From contig CANCJV010000011.1 in assembly GCA_947378425.1 (NCBI GenBank), positions 1 to 64,000 on the forward strand: a stretch of 64,000 bases of DNA, given 5' to 3'. Under the pieces are notes generated by a model that searched no databases, was not told the origin of the DNA, and worked only from the letters and a program-made list of their open reading frames with translations. Positions 54,034 through 63,709 of the stretch are shown piece by piece. Position 1 is the first letter of the stretch; each line of letters begins with the position of its first letter. The stretch is from Synechococcaceae cyanobacterium. GTDB lineage: Bacteria; Cyanobacteriota; Cyanobacteriia; PCC-6307; Cyanobiaceae. Made by a program: the position numbers and the translations under genes.

Positions 54034-54624
54034 TCACGACGGACGATGCACCACAGGCCCTTGGGCGCCGAGCCCCATCAGGTGCTCCAGCTGGGCCAGG
54101 GCCTCCTGCAGATCGCCGTTCACCAGGCGGGCATCGAATTCGCCGGCCGCCGCCAGTTCGACCCGGGCCCGCTCCAGCCTGCGGGCAATCGCCTCCTCAC
54201 TGTCGGTGCCGCGGCCGCGGATGCGTCGCTCCAGCTCCTCGAAGCTGGGGGGTTCGAGAAACACCTGAAACCCGGCCGGAAAGCTCTGCCGCACCTGGCG
54301 AGCCCCCTCCAGTTCGATCTCCAGCAGCACCGGCCGGCCCACAGCCAGCTGCCGTTCCACCGGCTGGCGTGGCGTGCCGTAGAGATTGCCGGCGAACTCG
54401 GCCCATTCCAGGAATCCACCATCCGCCACCTGGCGCTCAAAGCTGGGGCGATCGAGGAAGAAATAGCTGCTGCCCTCCACTTCACCGCTGCGGGGCACCC
54501 GGGTGGTGGCCGACACCGACAGCCAGATCAGGGGATGGCGCTGCAGCAGCCGCGCCACGAGGGTGCCCTTGCCGACCCCGCTGGGGCCGGTGATCACGGT
54601 GAGTCGACCGGCACTCTCGGTCAC
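54034..54624 (-). CDS. gmk: Guanylate kinase
   Basis: Guanylate kinase converts GMP to GDP with ATP. The 196-residue product has the P-loop [11 protein letters not shown] near the N-terminus. The GMP-binding segment is [20 protein letters not shown] with [15 protein letters not shown], and the lid region is [16 protein letters not shown]. The C-terminal helix ends at [10 protein letters not shown], of usual length. It is divergent from the RqcH-homologue gene across about 45 bp, an order I recall from related Synechococcus. Confidence 0.96.
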   Translation of the reverse strand: MTESAGRLTVITGPSGVGKGTLVARLLQRHPLIWLSVSATTRVPRSGEVEGSSYFFLDRPSFERQVADGGFLEWAEFAGNLYGTPRQPVERQLAVGRPVLLEIELEGARQVRQSFPAGFQVFLEPPSFEELERRIRGRGTDSEEAIARRLERARVELAAAGEFDARLVNGDLQEALAQLEHLMGLGAQGPVVHRPS

Positions 54625-54668
54625 GGTCCTCAGGGCGGGGTGTCTGGGCAGCAGAGTAGGGGCGGCCG

Positions 54669-56468
54669 GTGGCAGAAGCGGTGATGGTTCCCCAGCCCGC
54701 CATCCAGGCGATGGATCTGACGACCCTGAAGGCGGTGGTCGCCGAGCTGCAGGCCGTCCTGCTGCCGAGCCGCTTTGAAAAGGCCCAGCAGGGGGAGTCC
54801 CACGGCCTGCAGATTGCCCTGCGCAGCCTGGACGGCAGCCACTGGCTGGATCTGAGCTGGCTGGCGGAGGCGCCGCGGCTGCTGGCGATCCCGGCCCCGG
54901 CGCGTCAGGGGGAGGGCAGCACCCTGGCCCAGCAGCTGCAACACGGGCTGCGAGGCCTCGCCCTGGTGAGCCTGGAGCAGCTGGGCTGGGAGCGGGTGGT
55001 GGAACTCGGCTTCGCCCTGCGGCCAGGCGAAACGATCCTGCGCAGCCTGGTGCTGGAACTGATGGGACGCCACAGCAACCTGTTCCTGCTGGACGAGCAG
55101 CGGCGGATCATCGCCCTGGGTCGCCAGGTGCGCTCTGAACAATCACGGCTGCGGCCGATCGGTACCGGCGACACCTACCGCCCGCCCCCGTCGATGGCGG
55201 GCGAGCCCCCCCGACGGCTGGAGAGCGAGCAGAGCTGGCGGCGGCGCCTGAGCCTCGTCCCCGTGAGCCTGAAACAGGCGCTGCTCCAGGCTTATCAGGG
55301 GACCAGCCCGGCCCTGATTCGCCAGCTGGTACCCCCTGACTGGGCCGATCGGCCGGTCCAGGAGCTGGAGGAGCCGCAATGGCGGAGCCTTTGGGAGAAC
55401 TGGCAGGCATGGCTGGAGGCGCTCGAGCAGGGCCGCTTTGCGCTGCAGCTGGGGCCCGCCGGCGACTACCGCTGCTGGAGCCCCCCCGGGGCCAGCGAGC
55501 CGGGCAACGCAGCGCCAGCAGCCACGAGCACCGCTGGGCTTCCCCCCCTGGTCATCAACCGCGACCTGGCCCTGTATTACGGCCAGCGGCTCCATCAGCG
55601 GCTCTGGGAGCAGCGCCGCCAGAGCCTGGCCCAGCGATTGCGCCAGGCGATCGAACGGGAACGGCGCCAGGCCGAGCAGCAGCAGGCCCTGGCCGATGCG
55701 GTCCCTGGCGGCGAGGGCCTGCAGCAGCGGGCCGATGCGCTGCTCTGCCTGGCCAACCCCGACCGCAGCCAGATTGACGAAGCCCAGGCCCTCTATCGCA
55801 AGGCCCGCAAACTGCGGCGCTCCCTGGCGGCGATCCTGCCGCGGCTGGAGCAGCATCAACAGCGGCTGCAGGGCCTGGAGACCAGCCTCACCTTTGTGGA
55901 GCAGCTGGAGGATGGCGCCCAGCTGGAGGCCCTGGCCGAGGAGCTGGAGCTGCAGCTCGCCAGCCTGCGCCCCGGTCGCGGCGGAGCCCCCACCCCTTCG
56001 CGCAGCAGGCGCAACCGCTCGGGCTCCGCTGGCAAGCCGGCACCGCCGGCCGAACCCAGCCCCCTGGAGCTGCACAGCGCCGGCGGCCTGCGGCTGCAGG
56101 TCGGCCGCAACCACCGGCAGAACGAATGGATCTCGCTGCGCCATGCCCGCCGTGGCGATCTCTGGTTCCACGCCCAGGAACTGCCCGGCAGCCACGTGGT
56201 GCTCAAGGGATCGGAGGGAACGGCCGGGGAGGCCGATATCGCCGCTGCCGCCGATCTGGCGGCCCACTTCAGCCGCGGCCGCGGCAACACCCGCGTGCCG
56301 GTGGTGATGGTGGCGGCCGAAACCCTGCAGCGCATTGCCGGAGCCGAACCGGGCACGGTGCGCCATCGCGGCGGTGAAATCCTCTGGGGCGAACCGGCGC
56401 GCGCCCAGGCTCTTCTGCGCAGCCAACCAGGGGGCCTGCCCAGTCCGGAGCCAGTGACGACGAGCTAG
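54669..56468 (+). CDS. NFACT-family ribosome quality control protein (RqcH homologue)
   Basis: RqcH/NEMF proteins bind stalled 50S-peptidyl-tRNA complexes and add C-terminal alanine tails. The 599-residue product has NFACT-N ([20 protein letters not shown] and [19 protein letters not shown]). Helix-hairpin-helix-like and coiled-coil parts follow ([20 protein letters not shown]). NFACT-R, the former DUF814, is at the C-terminus ([38 protein letters not shown]). This is the family formerly annotated as fibronectin-binding. GTG at 54669 is listed; ATG at 54684 is close and also possible. A basic Ser/Arg linker precedes NFACT-R. Confidence 0.88.
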   Translation: MAEAVMVPQPAIQAMDLTTLKAVVAELQAVLLPSRFEKAQQGESHGLQIALRSLDGSHWLDLSWLAEAPRLLAIPAPARQGEGSTLAQQLQHGLRGLALVSLEQLGWERVVELGFALRPGETILRSLVLELMGRHSNLFLLDEQRRIIALGRQVRSEQSRLRPIGTGDTYRPPPSMAGEPPRRLESEQSWRRRLSLVPVSLKQALLQAYQGTSPALIRQLVPPDWADRPVQELEEPQWRSLWENWQAWLEALEQGRFALQLGPAGDYRCWSPPGASEPGNAAPAATSTAGLPPLVINRDLALYYGQRLHQRLWEQRRQSLAQRLRQAIERERRQAEQQQALADAVPGGEGLQQRADALLCLANPDRSQIDEAQALYRKARKLRRSLAAILPRLEQHQQRLQGLETSLTFVEQLEDGAQLEALAEELELQLASLRPGRGGAPTPSRSRRNRSGSAGKPAPPAEPSPLELHSAGGLRLQVGRNHRQNEWISLRHARRGDLWFHAQELPGSHVVLKGSEGTAGEADIAAAADLAAHFSRGRGNTRVPVVMVAAETLQRIAGAEPGTVRHRGGEILWGEPARAQALLRSQPGGLPSPEPVTTS

Positions 56469-56656
56469 CCGGCCACCGAGCTTCAGACGCGAGCCCCCGA
56501 ACCGGGGACACCCTTGCAACCCCTGAGCTGCGGCGACCGCCAGGGCCTGCCCTGCCCAGGGCAAGGCTCACATCCGGAATGCTGGGGAGCAAACCCAGCC
56601 GTGGCGCCTGAGCTGTGGTGGCCAAGGGCCCCTAACCTCAAGCGGACAGAGAGGCC

Positions 56657-57532
56657 ATGAGCGAGCACGACCCCATTGCCGAACCCGCCGGGGAGCCAGG
56701 CCAGGCCCTGACGCTGCAATCCCCGGGCGAGTCGGCCGGTGAGCCTGAGCGGACGGCGGAAGCTGGCGGCTCCACCACGCCCGTCTCGCAGCAGCACGAG
56801 TTCCCCGGCGAAGTCGAGATGAGCCTGGTGGATCACCTCGAAGAGCTGCGGCGGCGGGTGCTGCGCAGCCTGCTGGCGGTGGTGATCGCGGCGGCGGCCT
56901 GCCTGGCCTTCGTGCGGCCGCTGGTGAAGCTGCTGGAGCTGCCCGCCACGGGCGTCCGCTTCCTGCAGCTGGCCCCCGGCGAGTTTCTGTTCGTCTCCTT
57001 CAAGGTGGCGGGCTACGCCGGCCTCACCCTGGCCCTTCCCTGGGTGCTGTTTGAAGGCCTGGCCTTCGTGCTGCCAGGTCTGAGCCGCCGGGAACGGCGC
57101 CTGGTGGCCCCGGCGGTGGCCGGCTCCACCGTGCTGTTCGCGGCCGGCCTGGCCTTTGCCTGGTGGGCCCTTGTGCCGGCGGCCCTGAGCTTCCTGGTCA
57201 GCTACGGCGCCGATGTGGTCGAACCGATCTGGTCGATCGAGCGCTACCTCGATTTCGTGCTGCTGCTGATGGTGGCCACCGCCCTCACCTTCCAGTTGCC
57301 GGTGTTGCAGCTGCTGCTTGGAGCCCTGGGCCTGATCGACGCCCGCACCATGCTGGGGGCCTGGCGCTGGGTGATCCTGATCAGCGCCCTGGCCGGCGCG
57401 GTGCTGACCCCCTCCACCGATCCGGTGACGATGCTGCTGCTCGGCAGCGCCATCACGGCCCTGTATCTGATCGGCGTGGGCCTGGTGGCCCTCAGCCAGG
57501 GGCTGCGGCCGGCACGGGTGGGCAACGCCTGA
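56657..57532 (+). CDS. tatC: Sec-independent protein translocase TatC
   Basis: TatC is the six-helix core that recognises twin-arginine signals for folded-protein export into the periplasm or thylakoid lumen. The 291-residue product has a hydrophilic 55-residue N-terminal extension, longer than usual. It is followed by the family signature MSLVDHLEELRRRVLRSLLA. The helices include FVSFKVAGYAGLTLALPWVL, VLPGLSRRERRLVAPAV is the cytoplasmic loop, and the last helices end in the VGLVALSQGL stretch. The Rieske protein PetC, encoded 0.9 kb downstream, is a classic Tat substrate. Confidence 0.96.
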   Translation: MSEHDPIAEPAGEPGQALTLQSPGESAGEPERTAEAGGSTTPVSQQHEFPGEVEMSLVDHLEELRRRVLRSLLAVVIAAAACLAFVRPLVKLLELPATGVRFLQLAPGEFLFVSFKVAGYAGLTLALPWVLFEGLAFVLPGLSRRERRLVAPAVAGSTVLFAAGLAFAWWALVPAALSFLVSYGADVVEPIWSIERYLDFVLLLMVATALTFQLPVLQLLLGALGLIDARTMLGAWRWVILISALAGAVLTPSTDPVTMLLLGSAITALYLIGVGLVALSQGLRPARVGNA

Positions 57533-57986
57533 CTGGAACGGGCACAGGGCTCCACCTCGGCAGAGGCCGCCAGCCAGAAGCTGGATGAACGCCACGACAG
57601 CAGGATTCGACATGGCCCATCACCCCGGCATCGGCATCAGCAGAGCGCCTGGAACACCGCGGCTGCACCCCGCCCGCTGGCATCTTCTGCGCTGGCCTGG
57701 GGCCGGCCGGGCAGCCCCAGGCCAGCGCCCCCAGGAGCGGGTTGTGCGCCGAGCTCGTTCTGAGCAAAAACCACCAACTCGGCCGATGCCAGAGACCGAG
57801 GTGATCGCCTGCACGTCGGCTGGGCATGCGCACCTGGCGCTCAGGATCAATTGCAAGACCTGCAACGCTGGCGGTAGTAGACGCTGAAAGCGCCATTCAC
57901 TGTTCTCTCGGCCTGATGCCGCTCTGAATGCCTGTGGCAGCGGCAAAGCCGGTGATTCCTGTCCGACGACCGGTGTGCGACAGCGC
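57533..57986. other. 454-bp gap between convergent tatC and DUF3067 gene
   Basis: No supported gene. Open frames here are Pro/Arg-rich shadows. No hairpin followed by a T-run was found. Confidence 0.5.
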
Positions 57987-58334
57987 CTAAAGCAGAAACT
58001 CACTGGCCCGCCCCGGCGGCAGCTCCAGGGGCAGGGAGAGGGCCTTGCCCAGCCTGGGCTTGTCCCGGGTGGTCTGCAGCCACTGGCGCACCTGATCGGC
58101 GACCCCCAGCCCATTGAGCGTGCCCACCAGCTCCTCCAAGGCGGCGACGTAGGCCTCAGGACTGAGCGGGAACGACTGCTGCTCGAGATAGGCCCACATC
58201 ACCTGCAGGTAGAGGCGGCCGCGGCGCTGCACCAGTTGCAGGTCGTAGGAGGCCTGCCAGCGACGGCGCAACAGGGCCAGCACCTCCTCGCCGCCGAGGG
58301 GCTGATCGGCATTGGAGGGTTCGCTGGCGGACAC
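57987..58334 (-). CDS. DUF3067 protein
   Basis: The 115-residue product matches DUF3067, a small family of cyanobacteria and plastids with no known function. The core reads [20 protein letters not shown], then [20 protein letters not shown] and [20 protein letters not shown], ending in GRASEFLL. It is predicted soluble. The GTG at 58334 ([10 protein letters not shown]) gives the family length; the longer frame upstream runs into the divergent petC leader. Neighbourhood beside petC-petA is shared with other picocyanobacteria. Confidence 0.82.
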   Translation of the reverse strand: MSASEPSNADQPLGGEEVLALLRRRWQASYDLQLVQRRGRLYLQVMWAYLEQQSFPLSPEAYVAALEELVGTLNGLGVADQVRQWLQTTRDKPRLGKALSLPLELPPGRASEFLL

Positions 58335-58461
58335 GGAAAGGCGATGGGCTGCGCAACAGCATGTTGCAGCCGGACGAGGGCGGGCGTGGTGGCCGCACGG
58401 GCCGGGAACCACAAGGTTCATAATGGGCGCCACGTTGGACCGGCTCCCCGGAACGTTGCCC

Positions 58462-59010
58462 ATGACCCAGATCCCTGCGGCCTCTTCGAGCGGTGATGTG
58501 CCCAGCATGGGTCGTCGGCAGTTCATGAATCTGCTCACCTTCGGCTCTGTCACTGGCGTGGCGCTCGGGGTGCTCTACCCCGTGGCCAACTACTTCATCC
58601 CTCCCAGGGCCGCCGGATCCGGTGGCGGCAGCGTCGCCAAGGACGAACTGGGCAACAACGTCACCGCCAGCGGCTGGCTTGCCAGCCACAAGGAGGGCGA
58701 TCGCAGCCTGGTGCAGGGCCTCAAGGGTGATCCCACCTACCTGATCGTTGAGGGCCCTGAGGCCATCGGCAACTACGGCATCAACGCCATCTGCACCCAC
58801 CTGGGCTGCGTGGTGCCCTGGAACAGTGGCGCCAACAAGTTCATGTGCCCCTGCCACGGCAGCCAGTACGACCCCACCGGGAAGGTGGTGCGCGGTCCGG
58901 CGCCCCTGCCCCTGGCCCTGGCCCACGTCAACGTCGAAAGCGACAACGTCTTCCTCAGCCAGTGGAGCGAAACCGACTTCCGGACTGGCGAGAAGCCCTG
59001 GTGGTCCTGA
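58462..59010 (+). CDS. petC: Cytochrome b6f Rieske iron-sulfur protein
   Basis: PetC passes electrons from plastoquinol to cytochrome f through a 2Fe-2S cluster. The 182-residue product begins [20 protein letters not shown], with the twin-arginine pair before the anchor helix [21 protein letters not shown] Gly-rich hinge (GSGGGS) follows. Cluster ligands are in CTHLGC and CPCHGS, and the C-terminal domain ends [13 protein letters not shown] at 58462 was chosen because longer starts add unrelated sequence. It forms a unit with petA, 73 bp downstream. Confidence 0.97.
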   Translation: MTQIPAASSSGDVPSMGRRQFMNLLTFGSVTGVALGVLYPVANYFIPPRAAGSGGGSVAKDELGNNVTASGWLASHKEGDRSLVQGLKGDPTYLIVEGPEAIGNYGINAICTHLGCVVPWNSGANKFMCPCHGSQYDPTGKVVRGPAPLPLALAHVNVESDNVFLSQWSETDFRTGEKPWWS

Positions 59011-59083
59011 CCTTCGCGTCCTGAGCGCCAGCCGCCCCAGACCCTTCGCCCCATCCCAGCTTCCGCCGCCCGCCCCCTAACCC

Positions 59084-60013
59084 ATGCGTCGTTCCCTCTC
59101 CCTTCTGTTCGGCAGCCTGCTTGCCTTCACGGTGCTGCTGGGCGGCGCCAACCCCAGCTGGGCCTATCCCTTCTGGGCGCAGCAGAACTACGCCAGCCCC
59201 CGGGAGGCCACCGGCAAGCTCGTCTGCGCCAACTGTCACCTGGCCAAGAAGATCACCCGGGCTGAAGTGCCCCAGGCCGTCTTCCCCGACACAGTGTTCA
59301 AGGCCGAGGTGGAAGTCCCCTATGACACGTCGATCCAGCAGGTTTCCGGCGATGGCAGCCCCACCGGCCTGAACGTGGGCGCCGTGGTGATGCTGCCCGA
59401 AGGCTTCAAGCTGGCGCCTCCCGAGCGGCTCACCGATGAACTCAAGGAGGAAACCGCTGGCATCTACTACACCCAGTACAGCGACGAGCTGCCCAACATC
59501 ATTCTCGTGGGCCCCATCCCTGGGGATCAGCACCAGAAGATCGTCTTCCCGGTGCTCGCCCCGGATCCCGCCAGCGACAGCTCGGTTCACTTCGGTAAGT
59601 ACCAGCTTCACGTCGGGGCCAACCGCGGTCGCGGCCAGGTGACCCCCGCCGGCGAGAAGACCAACAACGGCGTCTTCAACGCCTCCGCCAGCGGCACGGT
59701 CAGTGCCCTCACCCCTGGAGACAACGGCACCACGGTCGTCGAGATCAGCAGTGCCGCCGGCAGCGTCAGCGAAACGATTCCCGCAGGCCCCACCGTGCAG
59801 GTGGCCGTCGGTGATCAGGTGGAAGCCGGCTCACCGCTCACCAATGATCCCAACGTCGGTGGCTTCGGCCAGCTCGATGTGGAGGTGGTGCTGCAGAACC
59901 CGGTTCGCATCTACGGCATGCTCGCCTTCTTCGCCATCGTTGCCCTGGCCCAGATCATGCTGGTGCTCAAGAAGCGCCAGGTGGAGAAAGTGCAGGCCGC
60001 GGAGGGCTTCTGA
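59084..60013 (+). CDS. petA: Cytochrome f
   Basis: Cytochrome f is the c-type heme subunit of the b6f complex that reduces plastocyanin or cytochrome c6. The 309-residue precursor has a signal peptide ending in PSWA. The mature start [18 protein letters not shown] has Tyr1, whose amino group is the sixth heme ligand. The heme site CANCH follows soon after. The lumenal body ends in [20 protein letters not shown], the C-terminal anchor helix, and then [15 protein letters not shown]. It is typical in all respects. Confidence 0.98.
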   Translation: MRRSLSLLFGSLLAFTVLLGGANPSWAYPFWAQQNYASPREATGKLVCANCHLAKKITRAEVPQAVFPDTVFKAEVEVPYDTSIQQVSGDGSPTGLNVGAVVMLPEGFKLAPPERLTDELKEETAGIYYTQYSDELPNIILVGPIPGDQHQKIVFPVLAPDPASDSSVHFGKYQLHVGANRGRGQVTPAGEKTNNGVFNASASGTVSALTPGDNGTTVVEISSAAGSVSETIPAGPTVQVAVGDQVEAGSPLTNDPNVGGFGQLDVEVVLQNPVRIYGMLAFFAIVALAQIMLVLKKRQVEKVQAAEGF

Positions 60014-60036
60014 TCCCTTCAGGTGTCGCCGAGCCG

Positions 60037-60894
60037 ATGGCTCTTCTCTCCACCCTGAGCTCCCCGGGGCCCCTGGTTTTCCAGCTGGGCCCCTTGAGTT
60101 TGCGCTGGTATGGCCTGCTGATCGCCACCGCCGTGCTGCTGGGCCTGCTGCTGGCCATGTCCCTGGGCCGGCGCCGCGGCATCGATCCTGCCCTGATCGC
60201 CGATCTTCTGCCCGTTCTGGTGCTGGGGGCCGTGATCGGCGCCCGCACCTACTACGTGGCACTGGAATGGCGCCAGTACCAGGCCCACTGGCCCGATGTG
60301 TTCGCCATCTGGCGCGGCGGCATCGCCATCCATGGCGCCCTGCTGGGCGGCAGTCTGGTGACGATCCTGTTCTGCCGCTGGCGCCGCCAGGCCTTCTGGG
60401 CCCTGCTCGATGTGCTCGTGCCGGCGGTGGCCCTCGGTCAGGCGATCGGCCGCTGGGGAAACTTTTTCAACTCCGAAGCCTTCGGCAGCCCCACCTCCCT
60501 GCCCTGGGCCGTGATCATCCCGCTGGACAACCGGCCGGCGGCCTTTCTCGATCAGGCCAGCTTCCATCCCACCTTTCTCTATGAATCGATCTGGGATCTG
60601 GGGGTCTGTGCCCTGCTGCTGATTCTGTTCCGCCTGGCCAGCCGCGGCCGCATCAACCTGCCGGCTGGCGCCATGAGCTGCGTCTATCTGATGGCCTACA
60701 GCACGGGCCGGGTCTGGATCGAGGCCCTGCGGCTCGATCCCCTCTGCCTGTTCAGCGAACCGCCCTTCTGCCAGGGAGGCCTGCGCATGGCCCAGCTGAT
60801 GAGCCTGGTGCTGATCGCCGCCGGAGGCCTGGGCCTGTGGTGGTTGCTGGGCCGCCATCGCCCCCTGCCCGATCCCAGTGGAGTCAACTCCTGA
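60037..60894 (+). CDS. lgt: Prolipoprotein diacylglyceryl transferase
   Basis: Lgt adds the diacylglyceryl group to the lipobox cysteine, the first step of lipoprotein maturation. The 285-residue product has several membrane helices ([20 protein letters not shown] at the start). Its signature is the H-GGI segment [14 protein letters not shown] with the [15 protein letters not shown] block, followed by [17 protein letters not shown] at 60037 lies 24 bp after petA. Its stop overlaps the cobM ATG by one base (TGATG), so the two are probably translated together. Lipoproteins in this window, such as those at 39 and 61.8 kb, would be substrates. Confidence 0.96.
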   Translation: MALLSTLSSPGPLVFQLGPLSLRWYGLLIATAVLLGLLLAMSLGRRRGIDPALIADLLPVLVLGAVIGARTYYVALEWRQYQAHWPDVFAIWRGGIAIHGALLGGSLVTILFCRWRRQAFWALLDVLVPAVALGQAIGRWGNFFNSEAFGSPTSLPWAVIIPLDNRPAAFLDQASFHPTFLYESIWDLGVCALLLILFRLASRGRINLPAGAMSCVYLMAYSTGRVWIEALRLDPLCLFSEPPFCQGGLRMAQLMSLVLIAAGGLGLWWLLGRHRPLPDPSGVNS

Positions 60895-61736
60895 TGCCTG
60901 CTTCGTCCACGTCCCCTGCCCCGATGGATCCAACCGCGGAGGTCGGAGCTGCCGATCCAGCCCCTGAAGCGGGCTTGAGCAGCGTGATGATCGTCGGCGC
61001 CGGACCCGGAGCCCCCGACCTGATGACCCTGCGAGCCGCCCGGGCCGTCGAGCAGGCCGAGGTGCTGGTCTGGACCGACTCCCTGGTCAGTCCCCAGATC
61101 GCCGCCCTGGCACCAGCGAGCTGTGAACGGATCCGCACCAGCAGCCTCACCCTCGAAGAAGTGATCGCCGTGGTGGTGGACCGCGCCAGGGCCGGCAAAC
61201 GCGTTGTGCGCCTGCACGATGGCGATCCCTGCCTCTATGGCGCGATTCAGGAACAGATCGGCCGGCTGGCCGATGCCGGCATCGGCGTCGAGGTGGTGCC
61301 TGGCATCAGTGCCTACCAGGCCACAGCCTCCGCCCTGGGCCGGGAGCTGACGATCCCCGGGCTGGTGCAAACGATCGTGCTCAGCCGCACCGGCGGCCGC
61401 ACCGGAGTTCCCGAACGGGAATCCCTCAGCCAGCTGGCGGCCCTGAGGGCCTCCCTGTGTCTCTATCTCAGTGCCAGACACGTGGAAGAGGTCGAGGCCG
61501 AGCTGCTGCTGCACTATCCCGCCGACACCCCCGTGGCGATCGGCTATCGGGTCAGCTGGCCCGACCAGTGGCTCACGGTGGTGCCGCTGCAGGAGATGGC
61601 CGCCACCAGCCGGCAACGGCAACTGATCCGCACCACTCTGTACGTGATCAGCCCGGCCCTGGCTCCCCCCGGAGAGGCCCGCTCCAAGCTGTATTCGGCC
61701 AGCCACCAGCACCTGTTCCGCGGCGGCGCCCTCTGA
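60894..61736 (+). CDS. cobM: Precorrin-4 C11-methyltransferase
   Basis: CobM methylates C-11 of precorrin-4 with SAM in the cobalamin pathway. The 280-residue product is a tetrapyrrole methylase. The N-terminal loop is VMIVGAGPGAPDLMTLRAAR. The other blocks are VVRLHDGDPCLYGAIQEQIG, VEVVPGISAYQATASALGRE and TIVLSRTGGRTGVPERESLS, the last being typical of CobM/CbiF. The first 30 residues are Pro/Ala-rich filler. The ATG overlaps the lgt stop by one base. Picocyanobacteria make pseudocobalamin, so the product probably serves that pathway. Confidence 0.92.
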   Translation: MPASSTSPAPMDPTAEVGAADPAPEAGLSSVMIVGAGPGAPDLMTLRAARAVEQAEVLVWTDSLVSPQIAALAPASCERIRTSSLTLEEVIAVVVDRARAGKRVVRLHDGDPCLYGAIQEQIGRLADAGIGVEVVPGISAYQATASALGRELTIPGLVQTIVLSRTGGRTGVPERESLSQLAALRASLCLYLSARHVEEVEAELLLHYPADTPVAIGYRVSWPDQWLTVVPLQEMAATSRQRQLIRTTLYVISPALAPPGEARSKLYSASHQHLFRGGAL

Positions 61737-61848
61737 AGGAGCCGGCCCGCCGGGACCAAGCCGCTGCAGCTTCCGAAAACTTGCCGCCGCCATGAACCCC
61801 AGAGCGCGAGAATGGAGGCCTCCTCCGGCGACCGGTTCGGAACCACCC

Positions 61849-62385
61849 ATGCGCCGATACCTCGGCCTGCCCATCCTGCTCCTGGCGATCGGCCTGAGTG
61901 CTTGCCAGGGCCCCGGGCCAGCGGACAAGCCCACCGCCGTCACGCCTGCCCCCCAGCTTGAGGCAGCCCAGCGGCAGGCCCAGGCCCAGCTCTGTCGCCA
62001 GACCAACCGCACCGTCAGCGCTGAACTGGCGGCCCTGCGCCAGGCGGAACTCCGCCTGAGCCGCCTCAGGCAGCAGGGTGAACCCGTGGCCAGCGATCGG
62101 CCCGTCTGGGATGAGGCCCTGGAGCAGCGTTACAGCGAGCAGGACCGGGAGCTGGATCGCCAGCGCTACGAGCGCCAGCTGGCCCTCTGGCAACAGCAGC
62201 AGACGGAGGGGCAACGGGCCTGGGAGCCTCGGCACCGCCAGGAGCTGGCCGAAGCCCAGAACCAGCTCAATGCCAAGGTCAGCAGCCTGCGCCGCCGGCG
62301 CCATGACCTGTTCACCGGTCCCACCAGCATTGAGGTGAACCCCGTGGTGCTGGCCCAGATCCAGCACTGCCCTGAACCTGGCTGA
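61849..62385 (+). CDS. Hypothetical lipoprotein with coiled coil
   Basis: The 178-residue protein has a lipoprotein signal (RRYLGLPILLLAIGLSAC, with the lipid-carrying Cys after LSA). A short Pro-rich linker follows, then a long Arg/Gln/Glu/Leu-rich helical region (RLSRLRQQGEPVASDRPVWD, then QLALWQQQQTEGQRAWEPRH) that probably forms a coiled coil. A C-terminal tail ends in IQHCPEPG. No family is recognised. ATG at 61849 starts directly before the signal peptide; an ATG at 61792 adds 19 unrelated residues. The last codons lie in the hairpin shared with coaBC. Confidence 0.7.
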   Translation: MRRYLGLPILLLAIGLSACQGPGPADKPTAVTPAPQLEAAQRQAQAQLCRQTNRTVSAELAALRQAELRLSRLRQQGEPVASDRPVWDEALEQRYSEQDRELDRQRYERQLALWQQQQTEGQRAWEPRHRQELAEAQNQLNAKVSSLRRRRHDLFTGPTSIEVNPVVLAQIQHCPEPG

Positions 62386-62401
62386 CCGTCAGGTTCAGGG
62401 C
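62369..62401. terminator. 12-bp hairpin overlapping the ends of two convergent genes
   Basis: GCCCTGAACCTG (62369-62380) pairs perfectly with CAGGTTCAGGGC (62390-62401) around a 9-base loop. The stem includes the last codons of the lipoprotein gene (stop at 62385 in the loop) and of coaBC (stop complement at 62395-62397). No T-run follows, yet the location between convergent genes fits a bidirectional terminator. Confidence 0.7.
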
Positions 62402-63597
62402 GATCCCACCGCCGGGACCGCCAGCTCCTGCTCCAGCCAGTCGGCGATCGCCGTGGCGATGGCGGGCTTGCCGAGGTGGCGGCTTTCCCCACGGGCACTC
62501 ACCAGCCAGGCGCTCTGGGCTTCGCCTTGCACCTCCTCGGCCCGGTTCGCCACCACCAGCTCGAAGCGATCGAGCCTGGAGCGGGCCACGGCCAGCAGCT
62601 CCGCCTCACTCACTCCTTCGAGCACCTTGAAGGTCACCATCGGCAGCCGTGGGGCGGCCGCTCGCACCAGATCAATCACCTTCTCCGTCGGCTCCAGCTC
62701 CAGGCTCAGGCTGCTCTGACCGCTGGCCAGCTTGCCCGGCTGAACCTGCCGGGGCCTGTAATCGGCCACCGCCGCCGAGAAGATGCCCGCCGCCAGCTCC
62801 CCCTTCAGCGCCGCCAGCACCTGGCTGCGGTAGTCATCGAAGCTGCAGGCCAGGCGATGGGGAATCCAGGCAGGGGGTGGCGCCGAGCCCTGACCCAGCA
62901 GCAACCGGGGATCGGCACCCCGCAGCAGCAGCTCCTCGCTGATTACCGTCGCCAGCCGGCCGCTGAAGCGGTTGACGATGCGGCGCACGCCATCGATCGG
63001 CACCGGCGTGGGGCCGCCGGTGACCAAGATGGGCCGGCCCTGCAGGGGACTGGTGCTGAGGGCCCGGCAGACGGCCGCCACCAGCACCTCCAGCTCCGGC
63101 AGGTTGTGCTTGCCGTAGGCATCGCGGGGCGCCACAACCGTCACCCCCAGCTGCGCCAGCGAGCGGGCCTGGCGCTCCAGGATCGACGTGTGCAGCGAGC
63201 CGTGCATCGTCGGCGCGATCAACAGCCGGGTGCGGCCCTGCTCCAGGCGTCCCAGGGCCGAAGCCAAGGCCGCCGTCACCGGCGTGTCGGCAATGCCGCT
63301 GGCCATTTTGGCGATCGTGTTGGCCGTCGCCGGGGCCACCAGCCAGGCATCGAAGGGGTCAGTGTCGCTGAGATGTTCGGCCCGCCAGCTCAGCCGGGTG
63401 ATCAGGGGCCTGCAGGTGGCCCACTCCAGAGCCTGCCGCCCGACGTAATGCAACGCCTCGGCACTGCAGATCGCCGTGACCTCGGCGCCGCGGCGGCGCA
63501 GGGCGCGGGCCAGATCAGGCGTGCGCAGGGCTGCGATGCCGCCGGTGACGACCAGAGCGATGCGGCGGCCCTGGAGATGGCTGGAGATCAGCGGCAC
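62395..63597 (-). CDS. coaBC: CoaBC: phosphopantothenoylcysteine decarboxylase/synthetase
   Basis: The fused enzyme makes phosphopantothenoylcysteine (CoaB) and decarboxylates it (CoaC, flavin-dependent) in coenzyme A synthesis. The 400-residue product has the flavodoxin-like CoaC half: ALVVTGGIAALRTPDLARAL, then WLVAPATANTIAKMASGIAD. The CoaB half has ILVTGGPTPVPIDGVRRIVN and FSGRLATVISEELLLRGAD, VADYRPRQVQPGKL, and FKVLEGVSEAEL with VANRAEEV. The substrate-binding PxMNxxMW motif of CoaC reads PTMHGSLH, so the key Asn is His. GTG at 63597 gives the natural start; a GTG at 63663 would extend it. Its downstream end lies in a hairpin. Confidence 0.88.
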   Translation of the reverse strand: MPLISSHLQGRRIALVVTGGIAALRTPDLARALRRRGAEVTAICSAEALHYVGRQALEWATCRPLITRLSWRAEHLSDTDPFDAWLVAPATANTIAKMASGIADTPVTAALASALGRLEQGRTRLLIAPTMHGSLHTSILERQARSLAQLGVTVVAPRDAYGKHNLPELEVLVAAVCRALSTSPLQGRPILVTGGPTPVPIDGVRRIVNRFSGRLATVISEELLLRGADPRLLLGQGSAPPPAWIPHRLACSFDDYRSQVLAALKGELAAGIFSAAVADYRPRQVQPGKLASGQSSLSLELEPTEKVIDLVRAAAPRLPMVTFKVLEGVSEAELLAVARSRLDRFELVVANRAEEVQGEAQSAWLVSARGESRHLGKPAIATAIADWLEQELAVPAVGSP

Positions 63598-63709
63598 GTC
63601 ATGGTCGCCGATCGCAGCGGACTGGGGCGGGTGAAAATCCCAGTCGTGGAAGCCGGTGGTCACGGGAAGGGGCCGGCGTGGGGTGGGAACAGCGTCCCCA
63701 TCCTGACCC

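Noticed and set aside
56483-57613. 376-codon minus-strand frame across tatC
   Set aside because: Antisense shadow of tatC, with long His/Gln/Gly runs and no recognisable domain.
57585-57887. Possible 100-residue plus-strand gene with INCKTCN
   Set aside because: Composition is that of non-coding DNA in this genome, it has no family match, and it overlaps shadow frames.
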